A stretch of 64,000 bases of DNA from Rubrivivax sp. (GCA_027489455.1 JAIXZR010000136.1:1-64000), one strand, 5' to 3'; numbered from the stretch's first letter, positions 48,535-58,267 are shown. The notes: generated from the letters alone by a model not told the origin. Numbers and translations are program-made.

Positions 48535-49773
48535 ATGAGTTTGCCTGCCCCCTCCCCTGCCAGCGTCGCGGCCTGGCTGGGCCATGCCACCGATGCCGCC
48601 GCCACGGCCGATGTGCTGCGCGACCGCTGCCGCGTCGAACTTCGCCGCGGCCGCCCGCTGGCGCTGCGCCTGGACGCCGGCAGCGGCTGGCTGCTGCTGG
48701 CCGCGGTCGAGACCCTGGGCGATGCCTGGCTGCAACGCCTGCTGCAGGCCGCACCCGGGCCGCGCTTGCTGCTCAGCGCCGAAAGGCTGCAGGCGATCGG
48801 CCGGCCCACGGCCACACCGCAGGCCGTCCCTGTACCGCCGGGCGCCAGCCTGGCGATGCTGCGGCCCTGGGCCGCGCTGGCGCCGCTGCCGGGGGCTGTG
48901 CCGCCGGGCTTCAGCGCCGCCGGCCCGGCGGAGGGCGAAGCCCCGGCCTGGGCGGCCGCACTGGCGCTGTGCAAGCGCGCGCGGCTGGTGCCGGCGCTGC
49001 TGCTGCAGCGGCTGGACGCCAGCGCCCAGGCCGCGCTGGCGCAGGCCCAGGTGCTGTGCCTGGCCCCGGCCGACCTGGGCGCCCTGGACGAAGCCCTGCC
49101 GCGCGATGCCGGCGCCGCACCCGCGCCACACGCACCGCCGGCGGGCGCCCCGCAGCCGCAGCCCGCACGGCTGCTGCGCGTGAGCGACGCGCACGTGCCG
49201 CTGACGGCCGAGGAAGACTGCACCCTGGTGCTGTTCCGCGAAGCCGATGGCGAGGCCGAGCACCTGGCGGTGATCGTCGGCCAGCCGCCGGCCGACGCGC
49301 CGGTGCCGGTGCGCCTGCATTCGGCCTGCCTGACGGGCGATCTGCTGGGCAGCCTGCGCTGCGATTGCGGCCCCCAGCTGCAGCGCGCAGTGGCGCGGCT
49401 GGCCGAGACCGGCGGCGTGCTGCTGTACCTGGCGCAGGAAGGCCGCAGCACCGGCCTGGCCAACAAGCTGCGCGCCTACCGGCTGCAGGACGAAGGCCTG
49501 GACACGCTGCAGGCCGATCGCCACCTGGGCTTCCGCGATGACGAACGCGATTTCAGCGTCGCCGCCGCGATGCTGCTGGCCCTGGGCCACACGCGCATCC
49601 AGCTGCTGACGAACAACCCGCAGAAGATCGCCGCGCTGCGCCAGGGCGGCATCGAGGTCGTGGATCGCCTGCCCCTGCACGGCCAGGTGAACAGCCACAA
49701 CGAGCGCTACCTGCGCACCAAGCAGCAGGCCGGCCACCTGGGGCTGGACAGCGTGGCCGCTAGCAGCGACTGA
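48535..49773 (+). CDS. GTP cyclohydrolase II-like protein with degenerate N-terminal domain
   Basis: VRLHSACLTGDLLGSLRCDCGPQLQRAVARLAETGGVLLYLAQEGRSTGLANKLRAYRLQDEGLDTLQADRHLGFRDDERDFSVAAAML...LLTNNPQKIAALRQGGIEV. Confidence 0.88.
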   Translation: MSLPAPSPASVAAWLGHATDAAATADVLRDRCRVELRRGRPLALRLDAGSGWLLLAAVETLGDAWLQRLLQAAPGPRLLLSAERLQAIGRPTATPQAVPVPPGASLAMLRPWAALAPLPGAVPPGFSAAGPAEGEAPAWAAALALCKRARLVPALLLQRLDASAQAALAQAQVLCLAPADLGALDEALPRDAGAAPAPHAPPAGAPQPQPARLLRVSDAHVPLTAEEDCTLVLFREADGEAEHLAVIVGQPPADAPVPVRLHSACLTGDLLGSLRCDCGPQLQRAVARLAETGGVLLYLAQEGRSTGLANKLRAYRLQDEGLDTLQADRHLGFRDDERDFSVAAAMLLALGHTRIQLLTNNPQKIAALRQGGIEVVDRLPLHGQVNSHNERYLRTKQQAGHLGLDSVAASSD

Positions 49774-49782
49774 CCGGCAGGC

Positions 49783-50604
49783 TCAGCCCGGCCCGGGCGG
49801 GGGATCCATCGCCGCGGTTTCCGCCAGCAGCTGCACCAGCCGGCCGGCCAGATGGTCCAGCACCAAGGCGCCCTTGGCCGCGCTGGCGGCGGTGGCGTCG
49901 CCGCAGGCGCCATGGGGGTTCAGATCCTGCGTCATCCAGCCGATGCCGACCGGCTTCTCTGCCCCCAGCAGCCCGCCGCGGCGCGCCAGCTCCGCGCCCA
50001 GGCTGGGGAAATCGGCCAGTGCCGGCTGGCGCACCAGATCCGGCCGCAGGTGCAGCAGCAGCGATGTCTCGACCGCGCCGCCGTGCAGGCCGTGGGCCAG
50101 CTCGTCGGCTTCGAACAGCCCGGGCGGCACGCCGAAGGAAAAGCTGTGCGCCCGCACCACCAGCAGGCCATGCGCCACGCGCAGGCGCAGCGCGGCCTGG
50201 TCGACGTGCGCGCGCTGGCCGCCGTGGCTGTTGAAGATCACGAGCTTCTTCACCCCCGCGCGGGCCACGCCGCGGCCCACGGCTAGCCACAGGCCCAGCA
50301 GGTCGTTCAGATCGGCGCTGAGCGTGCCGGCAAAGGCGCTGTGCTCCAGGCTGTCGCCAACGTTCAGCGCCGGCAGCACCAGCACCTGGGCGCTGGCCGG
50401 CAGGCGCTGCAGGGCCTGCGCCACCACGCCCTGGTTGATGATGGCGTCGGTGGCCAGCGGCAGGTGGGGGCCGTGCTGCTCGATCGCGGCCACAGGCAGC
50501 AGCGCGACGGTGCGAGCCGGGTCCACACGCGCGAAATCGGTGGTCGCCAGGTCTTGCCAGTAGCCGCTGGGCAGGGGGGCCGGGATGGCAGGGGGCAGGG
50601 TCAT
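49783..50604 (-). CDS. Creatininase family protein (MftE/ArfB-like fold)
   Basis: VALLPVAAIEQHGPHLPLATDAIINQGV...LVIFNSHGGQRAHVDQAALRLR...ADELAHGLHGGAVETSLLLHLRPDLV...NPHGACGDATAASAAKG. Confidence 0.9.
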   Translation of the reverse strand: MTLPPAIPAPLPSGYWQDLATTDFARVDPARTVALLPVAAIEQHGPHLPLATDAIINQGVVAQALQRLPASAQVLVLPALNVGDSLEHSAFAGTLSADLNDLLGLWLAVGRGVARAGVKKLVIFNSHGGQRAHVDQAALRLRVAHGLLVVRAHSFSFGVPPGLFEADELAHGLHGGAVETSLLLHLRPDLVRQPALADFPSLGAELARRGGLLGAEKPVGIGWMTQDLNPHGACGDATAASAAKGALVLDHLAGRLVQLLAETAAMDPPPGPG

Positions 50605-50643
50605 GGGCACAGTGAAGGAAGCGGAGGAAGGGCGGTCGGGGTT

Positions 50644-51723
50644 TCAACGCCCCGGGGGCTGCAGGTAAGGATCGTCCGGGTCGGCGGCGGCATCGGGCAG
50701 CGCCGGCGCGGCGTCGGGCCAGCCCGTGATGGCCAGCGCCACGGCCAGGGCGGCCGGCACGGCCGCCAGCAGCACCGGCGCCAGCACCGGCCAGCGGCCG
50801 GGGCGGGGCGCGCCCGCGCGCAGGCCGGCCAGCGCCGCGGGGGCCAGGGCGCAGGCCAGCACCAGCAGCACCGCAGCCCGCGCCAGGGTGGGCGTGGGCG
50901 CGGCCAGGGCCCATGTCCAGCCCAGCGCCAGCCAGAACAGGGCCAACACGGCGGTGACGACGCGCAACAGCGGCCCGGCGGCCAGCGCAGGCAGCACGGC
51001 CCGGCCCGACGCCTGCCGCCACCGCGGCCACCGCGGCCAGACGGCGCCCAGCACGACGGCCATGCCGGCCGCCGCCAGCGTGGCGGCCAGTTGCGCCAGC
51101 AGCAGTGACCCCGCCACGGCGCAGACCCCCGCCAGGCCCAGCGCCGCGACGACCAGCGCCAGCGCCGGGGCGGTGGCCGCTGCTGCGGCGGTGCGCAGGC
51201 CGGGTGCGGCGCCAGTGGCATGGCCCCGGCTGCCGCGATCCTTGCCATCGTCATCGTCATTGCCACTCTCCAGGCCACGGCCGGCGCCAGCCGCCAGCAG
51301 GGCCAGCAGTGCCAGGCCCAGACCGGCCACCCCGGCCGTGGCCCAGAGCGGGGCCGCTGGCGGCTGCGCGGTACCCGCCGCCTGCGCCGTGCCGGCTGCA
51401 GGCCAGCCGCCCTGCAGCCACAGCATCGCGCCCAGCCAGGCCACCCCCAGCACCCAGGGCCCCCAGCGCCGCACGGGCCTGGGAGCGCTGCACGCGGCCA
51501 GCAGGGCCAGCAGCAGCGCCAGCACGGCCACCCAGGGCAGCTTCTGCGCCCGCGAGGCCGCCGGCCAGTCCAGCCCCGGCCACCAGGCCAGCGCCAAGAC
51601 CCAGCCCGCCAGCGCGCCCAGCGGCGCCCAGCGCGGCCCCATCCAGGCGCGCAGCGCCAGCAGGCCAGCCAGCGCCAGCAGCAGCGGCAGCACGAGGCTC
51701 TGGGTCAGGGGGTGATGCAGCAT
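50644..51723 (-). CDS. Hypothetical multi-pass membrane protein
   Basis: 359 aa with many Leu/Ala-rich hydrophobic segments and an acidic SGNDDDDGKDRGS loop. Confidence 0.6.
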   Translation of the reverse strand: MLHHPLTQSLVLPLLLALAGLLALRAWMGPRWAPLGALAGWVLALAWWPGLDWPAASRAQKLPWVAVLALLLALLAACSAPRPVRRWGPWVLGVAWLGAMLWLQGGWPAAGTAQAAGTAQPPAAPLWATAGVAGLGLALLALLAAGAGRGLESGNDDDDGKDRGSRGHATGAAPGLRTAAAAATAPALALVVAALGLAGVCAVAGSLLLAQLAATLAAAGMAVVLGAVWPRWPRWRQASGRAVLPALAAGPLLRVVTAVLALFWLALGWTWALAAPTPTLARAAVLLVLACALAPAALAGLRAGAPRPGRWPVLAPVLLAAVPAALAVALAITGWPDAAPALPDAAADPDDPYLQPPGR

Positions 51724-51884
51724 CGGGTGGGCAGGCGGCTGCGCCAGTTGGCGCCGCCGGGCGGCGGCTGCGGTGCATCATCGCCGCAAACGGCGCCCGG
51801 GCGGTTGCCGCCACCTTCGGGCGCCGCTTTCGCCCGGGGTTCTCGCCGCTTGCTCTCACCCCTTGCTCACCCAGGGCCATCGCC

Positions 51885-54296
51885 TTGTCGCCGGACCCCC
51901 GCCCGCCCACCACCGCCACCCCGGCGCCACCCGCAGCAGCGGGCGCAGGCACGCACGCGCAGCCGGATACCGAACCCGACACCGACTACACCGTCGCCGT
52001 GCGCGCGCTGTGCGACTTCACCGCCAAGCAGGGCGATCTGGACCGCCGTTTCACGCCCAGCGCCACCGCGCTGGAAGGCCTGCAGGGCCAGCAGGCCGTG
52101 GCCCGCGCGCGCGGGCCGGGGTACGAGACCGAGATCGCGCTCGAAGGCCGATGGGGCCGGCTGCGCGTGCGCGGCCGTGCCGACGGCTACGACCCGCGCC
52201 GCCAGTGCCTGGAAGAGGTGAAGACGATCCGCGGCCACCCGGACGAGCTGCCGGCCAACCGCCGGCGGCTGCACTGGGCGCAACTGCAGACCTACGGCGC
52301 GCTGCTGTGCCGCCAGCGCGGGCTGGACCAGCTGACGCTGGCGCTGGTGTACTACGACGTCGCCAGCCAGGGCGAAGTGGTGCTGCGCCAGGTCTACGGC
52401 AGCGACGAGCTGCAGGCGCTGTTCGACGACCGCTGCGCCGCCTTCGCCGCCTGGGCGCAGCAGGAAGCCCGGCACCGGGCGGCGCGGGATGCCGCGCTGG
52501 CGCAGCTGGCCTTCCCGCTGCCGCAGTTCCGCCCCGGCCAGCGCGCGCTGGCCGAAGCCGTGTACCGCGCCGCCACGGGCCGCCGCTGCCTGCTGGCGCA
52601 GGCGCCCACGGGCATCGGCAAGACGCTGGGCACGCTGTTCCCGCTGCTGCGCGCGATGCCGGGCCAGGGCATCGACAAGATCGCCTTCCTCACCTGCAAG
52701 GGCACGGGCCGCATCACTGCGCTGGACACGCTGGCCCGGCTGCGCCAGGCCAGCCCGGGCCAGACCTGGCGCGTGCTGGCGATGGTGCCCAAGCGCCAGG
52801 GCTGCGAGCACCCCGACCGCGCCTGCCACCCCGAAGCCTGCCCGCTGGCGCGCGGCTTCTACGACCGCCTGCCCGCTGCACGCGCCGAAGCCGTGGCCCT
52901 GGGCTGGCTGGACGCCGAGGCCCAGCGCCGCGTGGCCCTGGCCCATGGCATCTGCCCCTACCACCTGGGGCAGGAGCTGCTGCGCTGGGCCGACGTGCTG
53001 GTGGGCGACGTGCACCACTACTTCGACCCGGGCGGCCAGCTCTTCGGGCTGATGCAGGCGCTGGACTGGCGCCTGGCGGTGCTGGTGGACGAAGCCCACA
53101 ACCTGGCCGAGCGCGCCCGCGCGATGCACGGGGCCGAACTCGGCAGCGCCGACCTGCAGGCCGCCGCGCAGCAGGCCCCGCCGGCCCTGGCGGGCGCACT
53201 GGGCGCGCTGCAGCAGGCCCTGGCCGGCCTGGCAGGGCCGGCAAACGCCGCCAAGCCCGGCTACACCCTGCTGGACCCGGCGGCAGAAGCCTTCGACGCC
53301 GGCTTCAAGCCAGCCCTGCAGGCCGCGGCCGCAGCGCTGTCGGACCACAGCCACCGCCAGCCGCTGGCCACCGGCGCGCTGCCGGCCCTGCACTTTGCGC
53401 TGCAGCGCTGGCTGCGGCTGCTGGACAAGCTGGGCGAGCATTCGCTGCTGGACCTGCAGGCCCCGGGCCCGCCGGCCGGAGAAGGCGCGCCGCCAGCCGC
53501 AGCCCCGCTGCGGCTGAGCCTGCGCAACGTGCTGCCCGCGCCCTTCCTGCGCCCACGCTGGCAGGCGCTGCACAGCGCGACGCTGTTTTCGGCCACGCTG
53601 GCGCCGCCCGGCCACGCGCGGCAGGTGCTGGGCCTGGCGGACGACAGCGGCTGGATCGATCTGCCCCCGGCCTTCCCGCCCGAGCATCTGCAGGTGCGCG
53701 TGGCGCATGGCCTGTCCACCCGCTACCCGGACCGCGACCGGTCGCTGCTGCGCCTGGTGGACCGCGTGGCGCAGCAGTTCGACCAGCACCCGGGCAACTA
53801 CCTGGCCTTCTTCAGCAGCTTCGATTACCTGGACAAGGCCGCCGCAGCGCTGGCGCTGCGGCGCCCGGACATCCCGCAGTGGCGGCAGGACCGCGCGATG
53901 GGCAGCGAAGCGCGGCAGGCCTTCCTGGCGCGCTTCGAGCCGCAGGGCCGGGGGCTGGGGTTCGCCGTGCTCGGCGGGGTGTTCGCCGAAGGCGTGGACT
54001 TGCCCGGGCCGCTGCTGATCGGCGCCTTCATCGCCACCCTGGGGCTGCCGCCGGTATCGCCCGTGCAGACGGCCGTGCAGGCGCGGCTGGCGCAGCTGCT
54101 GGGCACGGACGGCGCAGGCGCCGACCTGGTGCCGGCGATGCAGCGCGTGGTGCAGGCCGCCGGCCGCGTGCTGCGCACGCCGCAAGACCGCGGCTGGCTG
54201 TGGCTGCTGGACGACCGCTACGCCCAGCCGCGCGTGCGCGATCTGCTGCCGCCCAGCTGGGGCCTGGCCCCGGCGGCGCCGTCAGCAGCGGCCTGA
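51885..54296 (+). CDS. XPD/DinG-type Fe-S ATP-dependent DNA helicase with N-terminal PD-(D/E)XK-like domain (TTG start proposed)
   Basis: GRADGYDPRRQCLEEVKTIRG; QAPTGIGKTLGTLFPLL; GCEHPDRACHPEACPLARGFYDR...HGICPYHLG (four Cys); VLVDEAHNLAERARAM; VLGGVFAEGVDLPG. Confidence 0.88.
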   Translation: MSPDPRPPTTATPAPPAAAGAGTHAQPDTEPDTDYTVAVRALCDFTAKQGDLDRRFTPSATALEGLQGQQAVARARGPGYETEIALEGRWGRLRVRGRADGYDPRRQCLEEVKTIRGHPDELPANRRRLHWAQLQTYGALLCRQRGLDQLTLALVYYDVASQGEVVLRQVYGSDELQALFDDRCAAFAAWAQQEARHRAARDAALAQLAFPLPQFRPGQRALAEAVYRAATGRRCLLAQAPTGIGKTLGTLFPLLRAMPGQGIDKIAFLTCKGTGRITALDTLARLRQASPGQTWRVLAMVPKRQGCEHPDRACHPEACPLARGFYDRLPAARAEAVALGWLDAEAQRRVALAHGICPYHLGQELLRWADVLVGDVHHYFDPGGQLFGLMQALDWRLAVLVDEAHNLAERARAMHGAELGSADLQAAAQQAPPALAGALGALQQALAGLAGPANAAKPGYTLLDPAAEAFDAGFKPALQAAAAALSDHSHRQPLATGALPALHFALQRWLRLLDKLGEHSLLDLQAPGPPAGEGAPPAAAPLRLSLRNVLPAPFLRPRWQALHSATLFSATLAPPGHARQVLGLADDSGWIDLPPAFPPEHLQVRVAHGLSTRYPDRDRSLLRLVDRVAQQFDQHPGNYLAFFSSFDYLDKAAAALALRRPDIPQWRQDRAMGSEARQAFLARFEPQGRGLGFAVLGGVFAEGVDLPGPLLIGAFIATLGLPPVSPVQTAVQARLAQLLGTDGAGADLVPAMQRVVQAAGRVLRTPQDRGWLWLLDDRYAQPRVRDLLPPSWGLAPAAPSAAA

Positions 54297-54518
54297 GCGC
54301 CGGCTGCGCGGCTGCAGCTTGTCCAGCTCGGCCAGCTGCTGCTTCAGCAGCAGCAGCAGCGATCGCGCGTGGTCCACCGGAAGGCGCAGGCAGCTGGCCG
54401 GCATGCCGTCGTCGCGCGGCTTCTGCGGCAGCACCAGCACGTCCAGCCCCAGCTCGACCAGCCCCTTGTCGTGGCGGATGGAACGCAGGCGCTGCACTTC
54501 GATGTCGTAGGTCTTCAC
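54282..54518 (-). CDS. Small hypothetical protein (GTG start)
   Basis: MKTYDIEVQRLRSIRHDKGLVELGLDVLVLPQKPRDDGMPASCLRLPVDHARSLLLLLKQQLAELDKLQP. Confidence 0.6.
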   Translation of the reverse strand: MKTYDIEVQRLRSIRHDKGLVELGLDVLVLPQKPRDDGMPASCLRLPVDHARSLLLLLKQQLAELDKLQPRSRRSGRC

Positions 54519-54588
54519 GGGGGGTCTCCGGGGGAAAGTGGGCCAGCAGGGGCCAGCAGGGGCCTGCCGGCGGCGGCAGGCAGCGCCT

Positions 54589-55317
54589 TCAGGCCTGGTA
54601 ACAGTAGCCGACGCCATAGACCGAGCGGATGCGCTCGCTGCCGGCACCGGCCTGTTCCAGCTTGCGGCGCAGGTTCTTCACGTGGCTGTCGACCGCGCGT
54701 TCGGTGGCGGGCCGGGCTTCGCCTTGCAGCTCGCCCAACAGCTGCGGGCGCGAAAACACCCGGCCCGGCTGTGCGGCCAGCGCGCGCAGCAGGCGGAATT
54801 CATTCGGCGTGAGGTCCAGGTCCTGCGCCTGCCAGCGTGCGCACCAGGCCCGGTCATCGATCTGCAGTGCGGGCTGCGCGGGCCGGGGCGCGGCCACCGC
54901 CGGCGCAGCGGCGCGCGAACGGCGCAGCACGGCCTTCACCCGCGCCATCACTTCGCGCGGGCTGAAGGGGTTCTTGGCGATGTAGTCGTCGGCGCCCAGC
55001 TCCAGCCCGGCCAGGCGGTCCTGCTCGTCGGCGCGTGCGGTCAGCATGAGGATGGGCACCGCCGTCATCGTGCGCAGCTGCCGGCACAGCGACAGGCCGT
55101 CCATGCCCGGCAGCATCAGGTCCAGCAGCACCAGGTCGTGCCGGCGCTCCGTCCACGCGCGCAGGGCCAGGGCACCGTCGGCCACGCATTCGGGCTCGTG
55201 GCCGGCCGCGCGCAGGTAATCGGCCAGCAGCGCGGCAAGCTTGGGTTCGTCCTCGACCACCAGCACGCGGGCCGGGCCCGGGTCCAGCGCCAGGGCGTGG
55301 GGGGCGGGCTCAGCCAA
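54589..55317 (-). CDS. OmpR-family response regulator (BaeR-like)
   Basis: RVLVVEDEPKLAALLADYLRAAGHEPE...LVLLDLMLPGMDGLSLCRQLR...GADDYIAKNPFSPREVMARVKAVLRR; C-terminal wHTH. Confidence 0.92.
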   Translation of the reverse strand: MAEPAPHALALDPGPARVLVVEDEPKLAALLADYLRAAGHEPECVADGALALRAWTERRHDLVLLDLMLPGMDGLSLCRQLRTMTAVPILMLTARADEQDRLAGLELGADDYIAKNPFSPREVMARVKAVLRRSRAAAPAVAAPRPAQPALQIDDRAWCARWQAQDLDLTPNEFRLLRALAAQPGRVFSRPQLLGELQGEARPATERAVDSHVKNLRRKLEQAGAGSERIRSVYGVGYCYQA

Positions 55318-56707
55318 GGGCCGGCAGCGCCACGCGCAGCCACAGGCCGCCCAGGGGCGAGGGCCGGGCTTCGATGCGGCCTTCGTGAGCTTCGACGATG
55401 CGCTGGCAGATCGACAGCCCCAGCCCGGCGCCGCCGCTGCGCCGGCTGCGCGAGGCTTCGGCGCGGAAGAAGCGCTCGAACAGGCGCGGCAGGTGCTCGT
55501 CGCGCACGCCCGGGGCGCTGTCGTGCAGGTCGATCAGCGTCTGCCGGCCTTCCTGGCGCGCCTGCAGGCGCAGCGCGCCGCCGGCATCGGTGTAGCGGCA
55601 GCTGTTTTCCAGCAGGTTGGCAAACAGCTGGCGCAGCCGGCGCGCATCGCCAAAGGCCGGCAGCGGGCCGGCCGGCAGATCGAGCTGCAGTGCCAGGCCG
55701 CTGCTGCGCAGCCGCTCGCCAAAGGCACCGGCGGTGTCGTCGATGATCTCGCGCAGGTCCAGCGTGGCCTTGCGGTAGGACAGCGCGCCCACGTCGGCCA
55801 GCGACAGCTCGTACAGGTCGTCGACCAGCTTGTGCAGCGTCGCGACCTCGGCCTTGAGCGACTTCAGCGCCTGCGCATCGAGCTGGCGCACGCCGTCTTC
55901 CAGCGCTTCCAGCTCGCCGTGCAGCACGCCCAGCGGCGTGCGCAGCTCGTGCGAGACGTCGGCCATGAATTCGCGCCGCATCGATTCATTGCGCTGCAGC
56001 GTCAGCGCCAGCTGGTTGAAATCGCGCGACAGGCGGCCGATCTCGTCGTCGCTGGCGCGCTCGGTCACGCGCGTGGCGTAGTCGCCCGCGGCCAGGCGGT
56101 GCGTGGCTTCGGCCACCCGGCTGACGGGGCGCAGCAGCCGGCGCGACACCCACAGCGCCACGGCCGCGGCCAGCAGCACGGCCGCGCCGCCTACCAGCCA
56201 GCCATTGCGCGCCTGCGCGTCGGCAAAGCGCTTCTCGGCGCCGGAGCTGACGGATTCGAACGGCGTCAGCACCAGCCAGCCCACGGTGAGCCCGTCGACG
56301 ACGATGGCGCGCTCGATGGCATCGGCCGCCGGGCTGGCAAAGCCCACGATGCGGCGGCGATCGGCGTCCAGCAGCGTGAAGCGGCGTGAAGCACCGGCCA
56401 GCTCGGCCGGCGTGGCCGCGGCGGGCGGGCGGGCGGTGATCGGCACGCTGCCGTCGCCTGGCGCCGGGCGCAGCAGCCGGTACCAGAGATCGGGCCGCTC
56501 GCGCAGGAAGTCCCAGCTGCCCTGCTGCCGGTAGCCGGCCTGCACGCTGGGCACGGCCAGGTCCAGCCGGCCGACGGCCTGCTCGTTCAGGAAACCCAGG
56601 AAATCGCGGTTCAGCGCCACATGCGCGCCCACGCCCATCGCCACCGCCACGGCCACGGCCGCGCCCAGCACGGCGGCAAACAGGCGGGTGGCAAGGCTCA
56701 GCTTCAT
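55310..56707 (-). CDS. Sensor histidine kinase (BaeS-like)
   Basis: MKLSLATRLFAAVLGAAVAVAVAMGVGAHVALNRDFLGFLNEQ; HAMP; FMADVSHELRTPLGVLHGELEALEDG; GGAGLGLSICQRIVEAHEG. Confidence 0.92.
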   Translation of the reverse strand: MKLSLATRLFAAVLGAAVAVAVAMGVGAHVALNRDFLGFLNEQAVGRLDLAVPSVQAGYRQQGSWDFLRERPDLWYRLLRPAPGDGSVPITARPPAAATPAELAGASRRFTLLDADRRRIVGFASPAADAIERAIVVDGLTVGWLVLTPFESVSSGAEKRFADAQARNGWLVGGAAVLLAAAVALWVSRRLLRPVSRVAEATHRLAAGDYATRVTERASDDEIGRLSRDFNQLALTLQRNESMRREFMADVSHELRTPLGVLHGELEALEDGVRQLDAQALKSLKAEVATLHKLVDDLYELSLADVGALSYRKATLDLREIIDDTAGAFGERLRSSGLALQLDLPAGPLPAFGDARRLRQLFANLLENSCRYTDAGGALRLQARQEGRQTLIDLHDSAPGVRDEHLPRLFERFFRAEASRSRRSGGAGLGLSICQRIVEAHEGRIEARPSPLGGLWLRVALPALG

Positions 56708-56920
56708 GGCAGGGGCGGGCAGGGTCAGGGCCGGTGGCGGCAAGGCGGGCACGTGCTGCGGCAGGTCTGCAGCCGCCGTGGCCCGGGGTTTACACCAAAC
56801 CCGCCAGGGCCTGCACGGCCGGGCGGGCGTGGCCTTCGCCCAGCCGGGCTCTTCAAGCTGTCTCCACATTGTGCAGGCAGCATCCGACACCGGACATTCT
56901 GATCCTGCCGCTGCCACGCC

Positions 56921-58246
56921 ATGCCCATGCCCGACCACGCCAGCTTTTCCGATGCCACCACCGCCCTGCCCGCTGCAGCCACCCGCCGGGCGCCCACGCC
57001 CCGCGCCACGGCCCGCCGGCAGCGACCGGGGCGGATGCTGGCCGCCGTGCCGGCGACGCTGGGCCTGGTGCTGCTGCTGGCCGCCTGCCAGGACAAGCCG
57101 GCCGCCAAGCCCGGCAGTGGCGGCCCGCCGCCCGCGCCCGAGGTGGGCGTGGTCACCCTGGCACTGCAGGACGCACCGCTGCAGCTGCAGCTGCCGGGCC
57201 GGCTGAGCGCCAGCCAGGTGGCCGACATCCGGCCGCAGGTGGGCGGGCTGGTGCAGCGCCGGCTGTTCACCGAAGGCTCGATGGTGCGCGCCGGGCAGCC
57301 GCTGTACCAGATCGACGCGGCAGCGCTGGAAGCCGAGCGCGCGCGCACTGCCGCGGCACTGCAGAAGGCCCAGGCGCAGCGCGCCGCCGCCGCCACCAAG
57401 GCCCAGCGCGACGCCGAGCTGTTGCGCGCCGACGCCCTGAGCCGCGAAGCCGCCGATGCCAGCGCCGCCGCGCTGCAGCAGGCCGAAGCCGATGTCGCCG
57501 TGGCCCGCGCGGCGCTGGAAGCCGCCCAGGTGCAGCTGCAGCGCGCGCGCATCGTCGCGCCGATCAGCGGCCGCATCGAGGTGTCCACCGTCACCCCGGG
57601 CGCGCTCGTCACCGCCATCCAGACGCAGGCGCTGACGACCATCCAGCAGCTCGACCCGATGCACGTGGACATCGTGCAGAGCAGCGCGGAAATCCTGGCG
57701 CTGCGCCGCCAGCTGGCCGGCCAGACGGGCAGCCCGCAGGTGCAGCTGGTGCTGGAAGACGGCAGCGTGCACCCGCAGACGGCCACGCTGCAGACCAGTG
57801 GCGTGACCGTGGACCGCGGCACCGGCACCGTGACGCTGCGCGCCGTGGTGCCCAACCCGCAGGGCACGCTGCTGCCGGGCATGCTGGTGCAGGCGCGGCT
57901 GCTGGCCGGTGTAGACCGCGGCGTGCTGCTGGTGCCGCAGCAGGGCGTGACGCGCAACGCCACTGGCGACGCCACCGCGCTGGTGGTGGGCGAAGGCGAC
58001 AAGGCCGAGCGGCGCCGGCTGACCGTCACGCGCGCGGTGGGCAACCAATGGCTGGTGACGGCCGGCCTGAAGCCCGGCGACCGGCTGATCGTCGAAGGCC
58101 TGCAACGCGCGCGCGCCGACCAGCCGGTACGGCCGGTACCCGCCGGCAGCGCCGCCAAGGCCGGCGGCAAGGGGCCACCGGGTACGGCCAAGTCCACACC
58201 CGCCCCGGCCCCGGCCCCCGCCCCTGCCAGCGCAGCACCGCGCTGA
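56921..58246 (+). CDS. RND efflux periplasmic adaptor subunit (AcrA/MexA-like)
   Basis: Lipobox LLAACQDKPA; LPGRLSASQVADIRPQVGGLVQRRLFTEGSMVRAGQPLYQIDAAALEAERARTAAAL. Confidence 0.93.
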   Translation: MPMPDHASFSDATTALPAAATRRAPTPRATARRQRPGRMLAAVPATLGLVLLLAACQDKPAAKPGSGGPPPAPEVGVVTLALQDAPLQLQLPGRLSASQVADIRPQVGGLVQRRLFTEGSMVRAGQPLYQIDAAALEAERARTAAALQKAQAQRAAAATKAQRDAELLRADALSREAADASAAALQQAEADVAVARAALEAAQVQLQRARIVAPISGRIEVSTVTPGALVTAIQTQALTTIQQLDPMHVDIVQSSAEILALRRQLAGQTGSPQVQLVLEDGSVHPQTATLQTSGVTVDRGTGTVTLRAVVPNPQGTLLPGMLVQARLLAGVDRGVLLVPQQGVTRNATGDATALVVGEGDKAERRRLTVTRAVGNQWLVTAGLKPGDRLIVEGLQRARADQPVRPVPAGSAAKAGGKGPPGTAKSTPAPAPAPAPASAAPR

Positions 58247-58267
58247 GCCAAGAGCGGAGCACACGCC

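Noticed and set aside
47410-49737. 775-aa minus-strand ORF
   Set aside because: Residues upstream of 48459 are antisense to the GTP cyclohydrolase II-like gene; only the RibD-like part is real.
58190-58240. Pro/Ala repeat tract at the end of the RND adaptor
   Set aside because: Common low-complexity tail in high-GC genomes.
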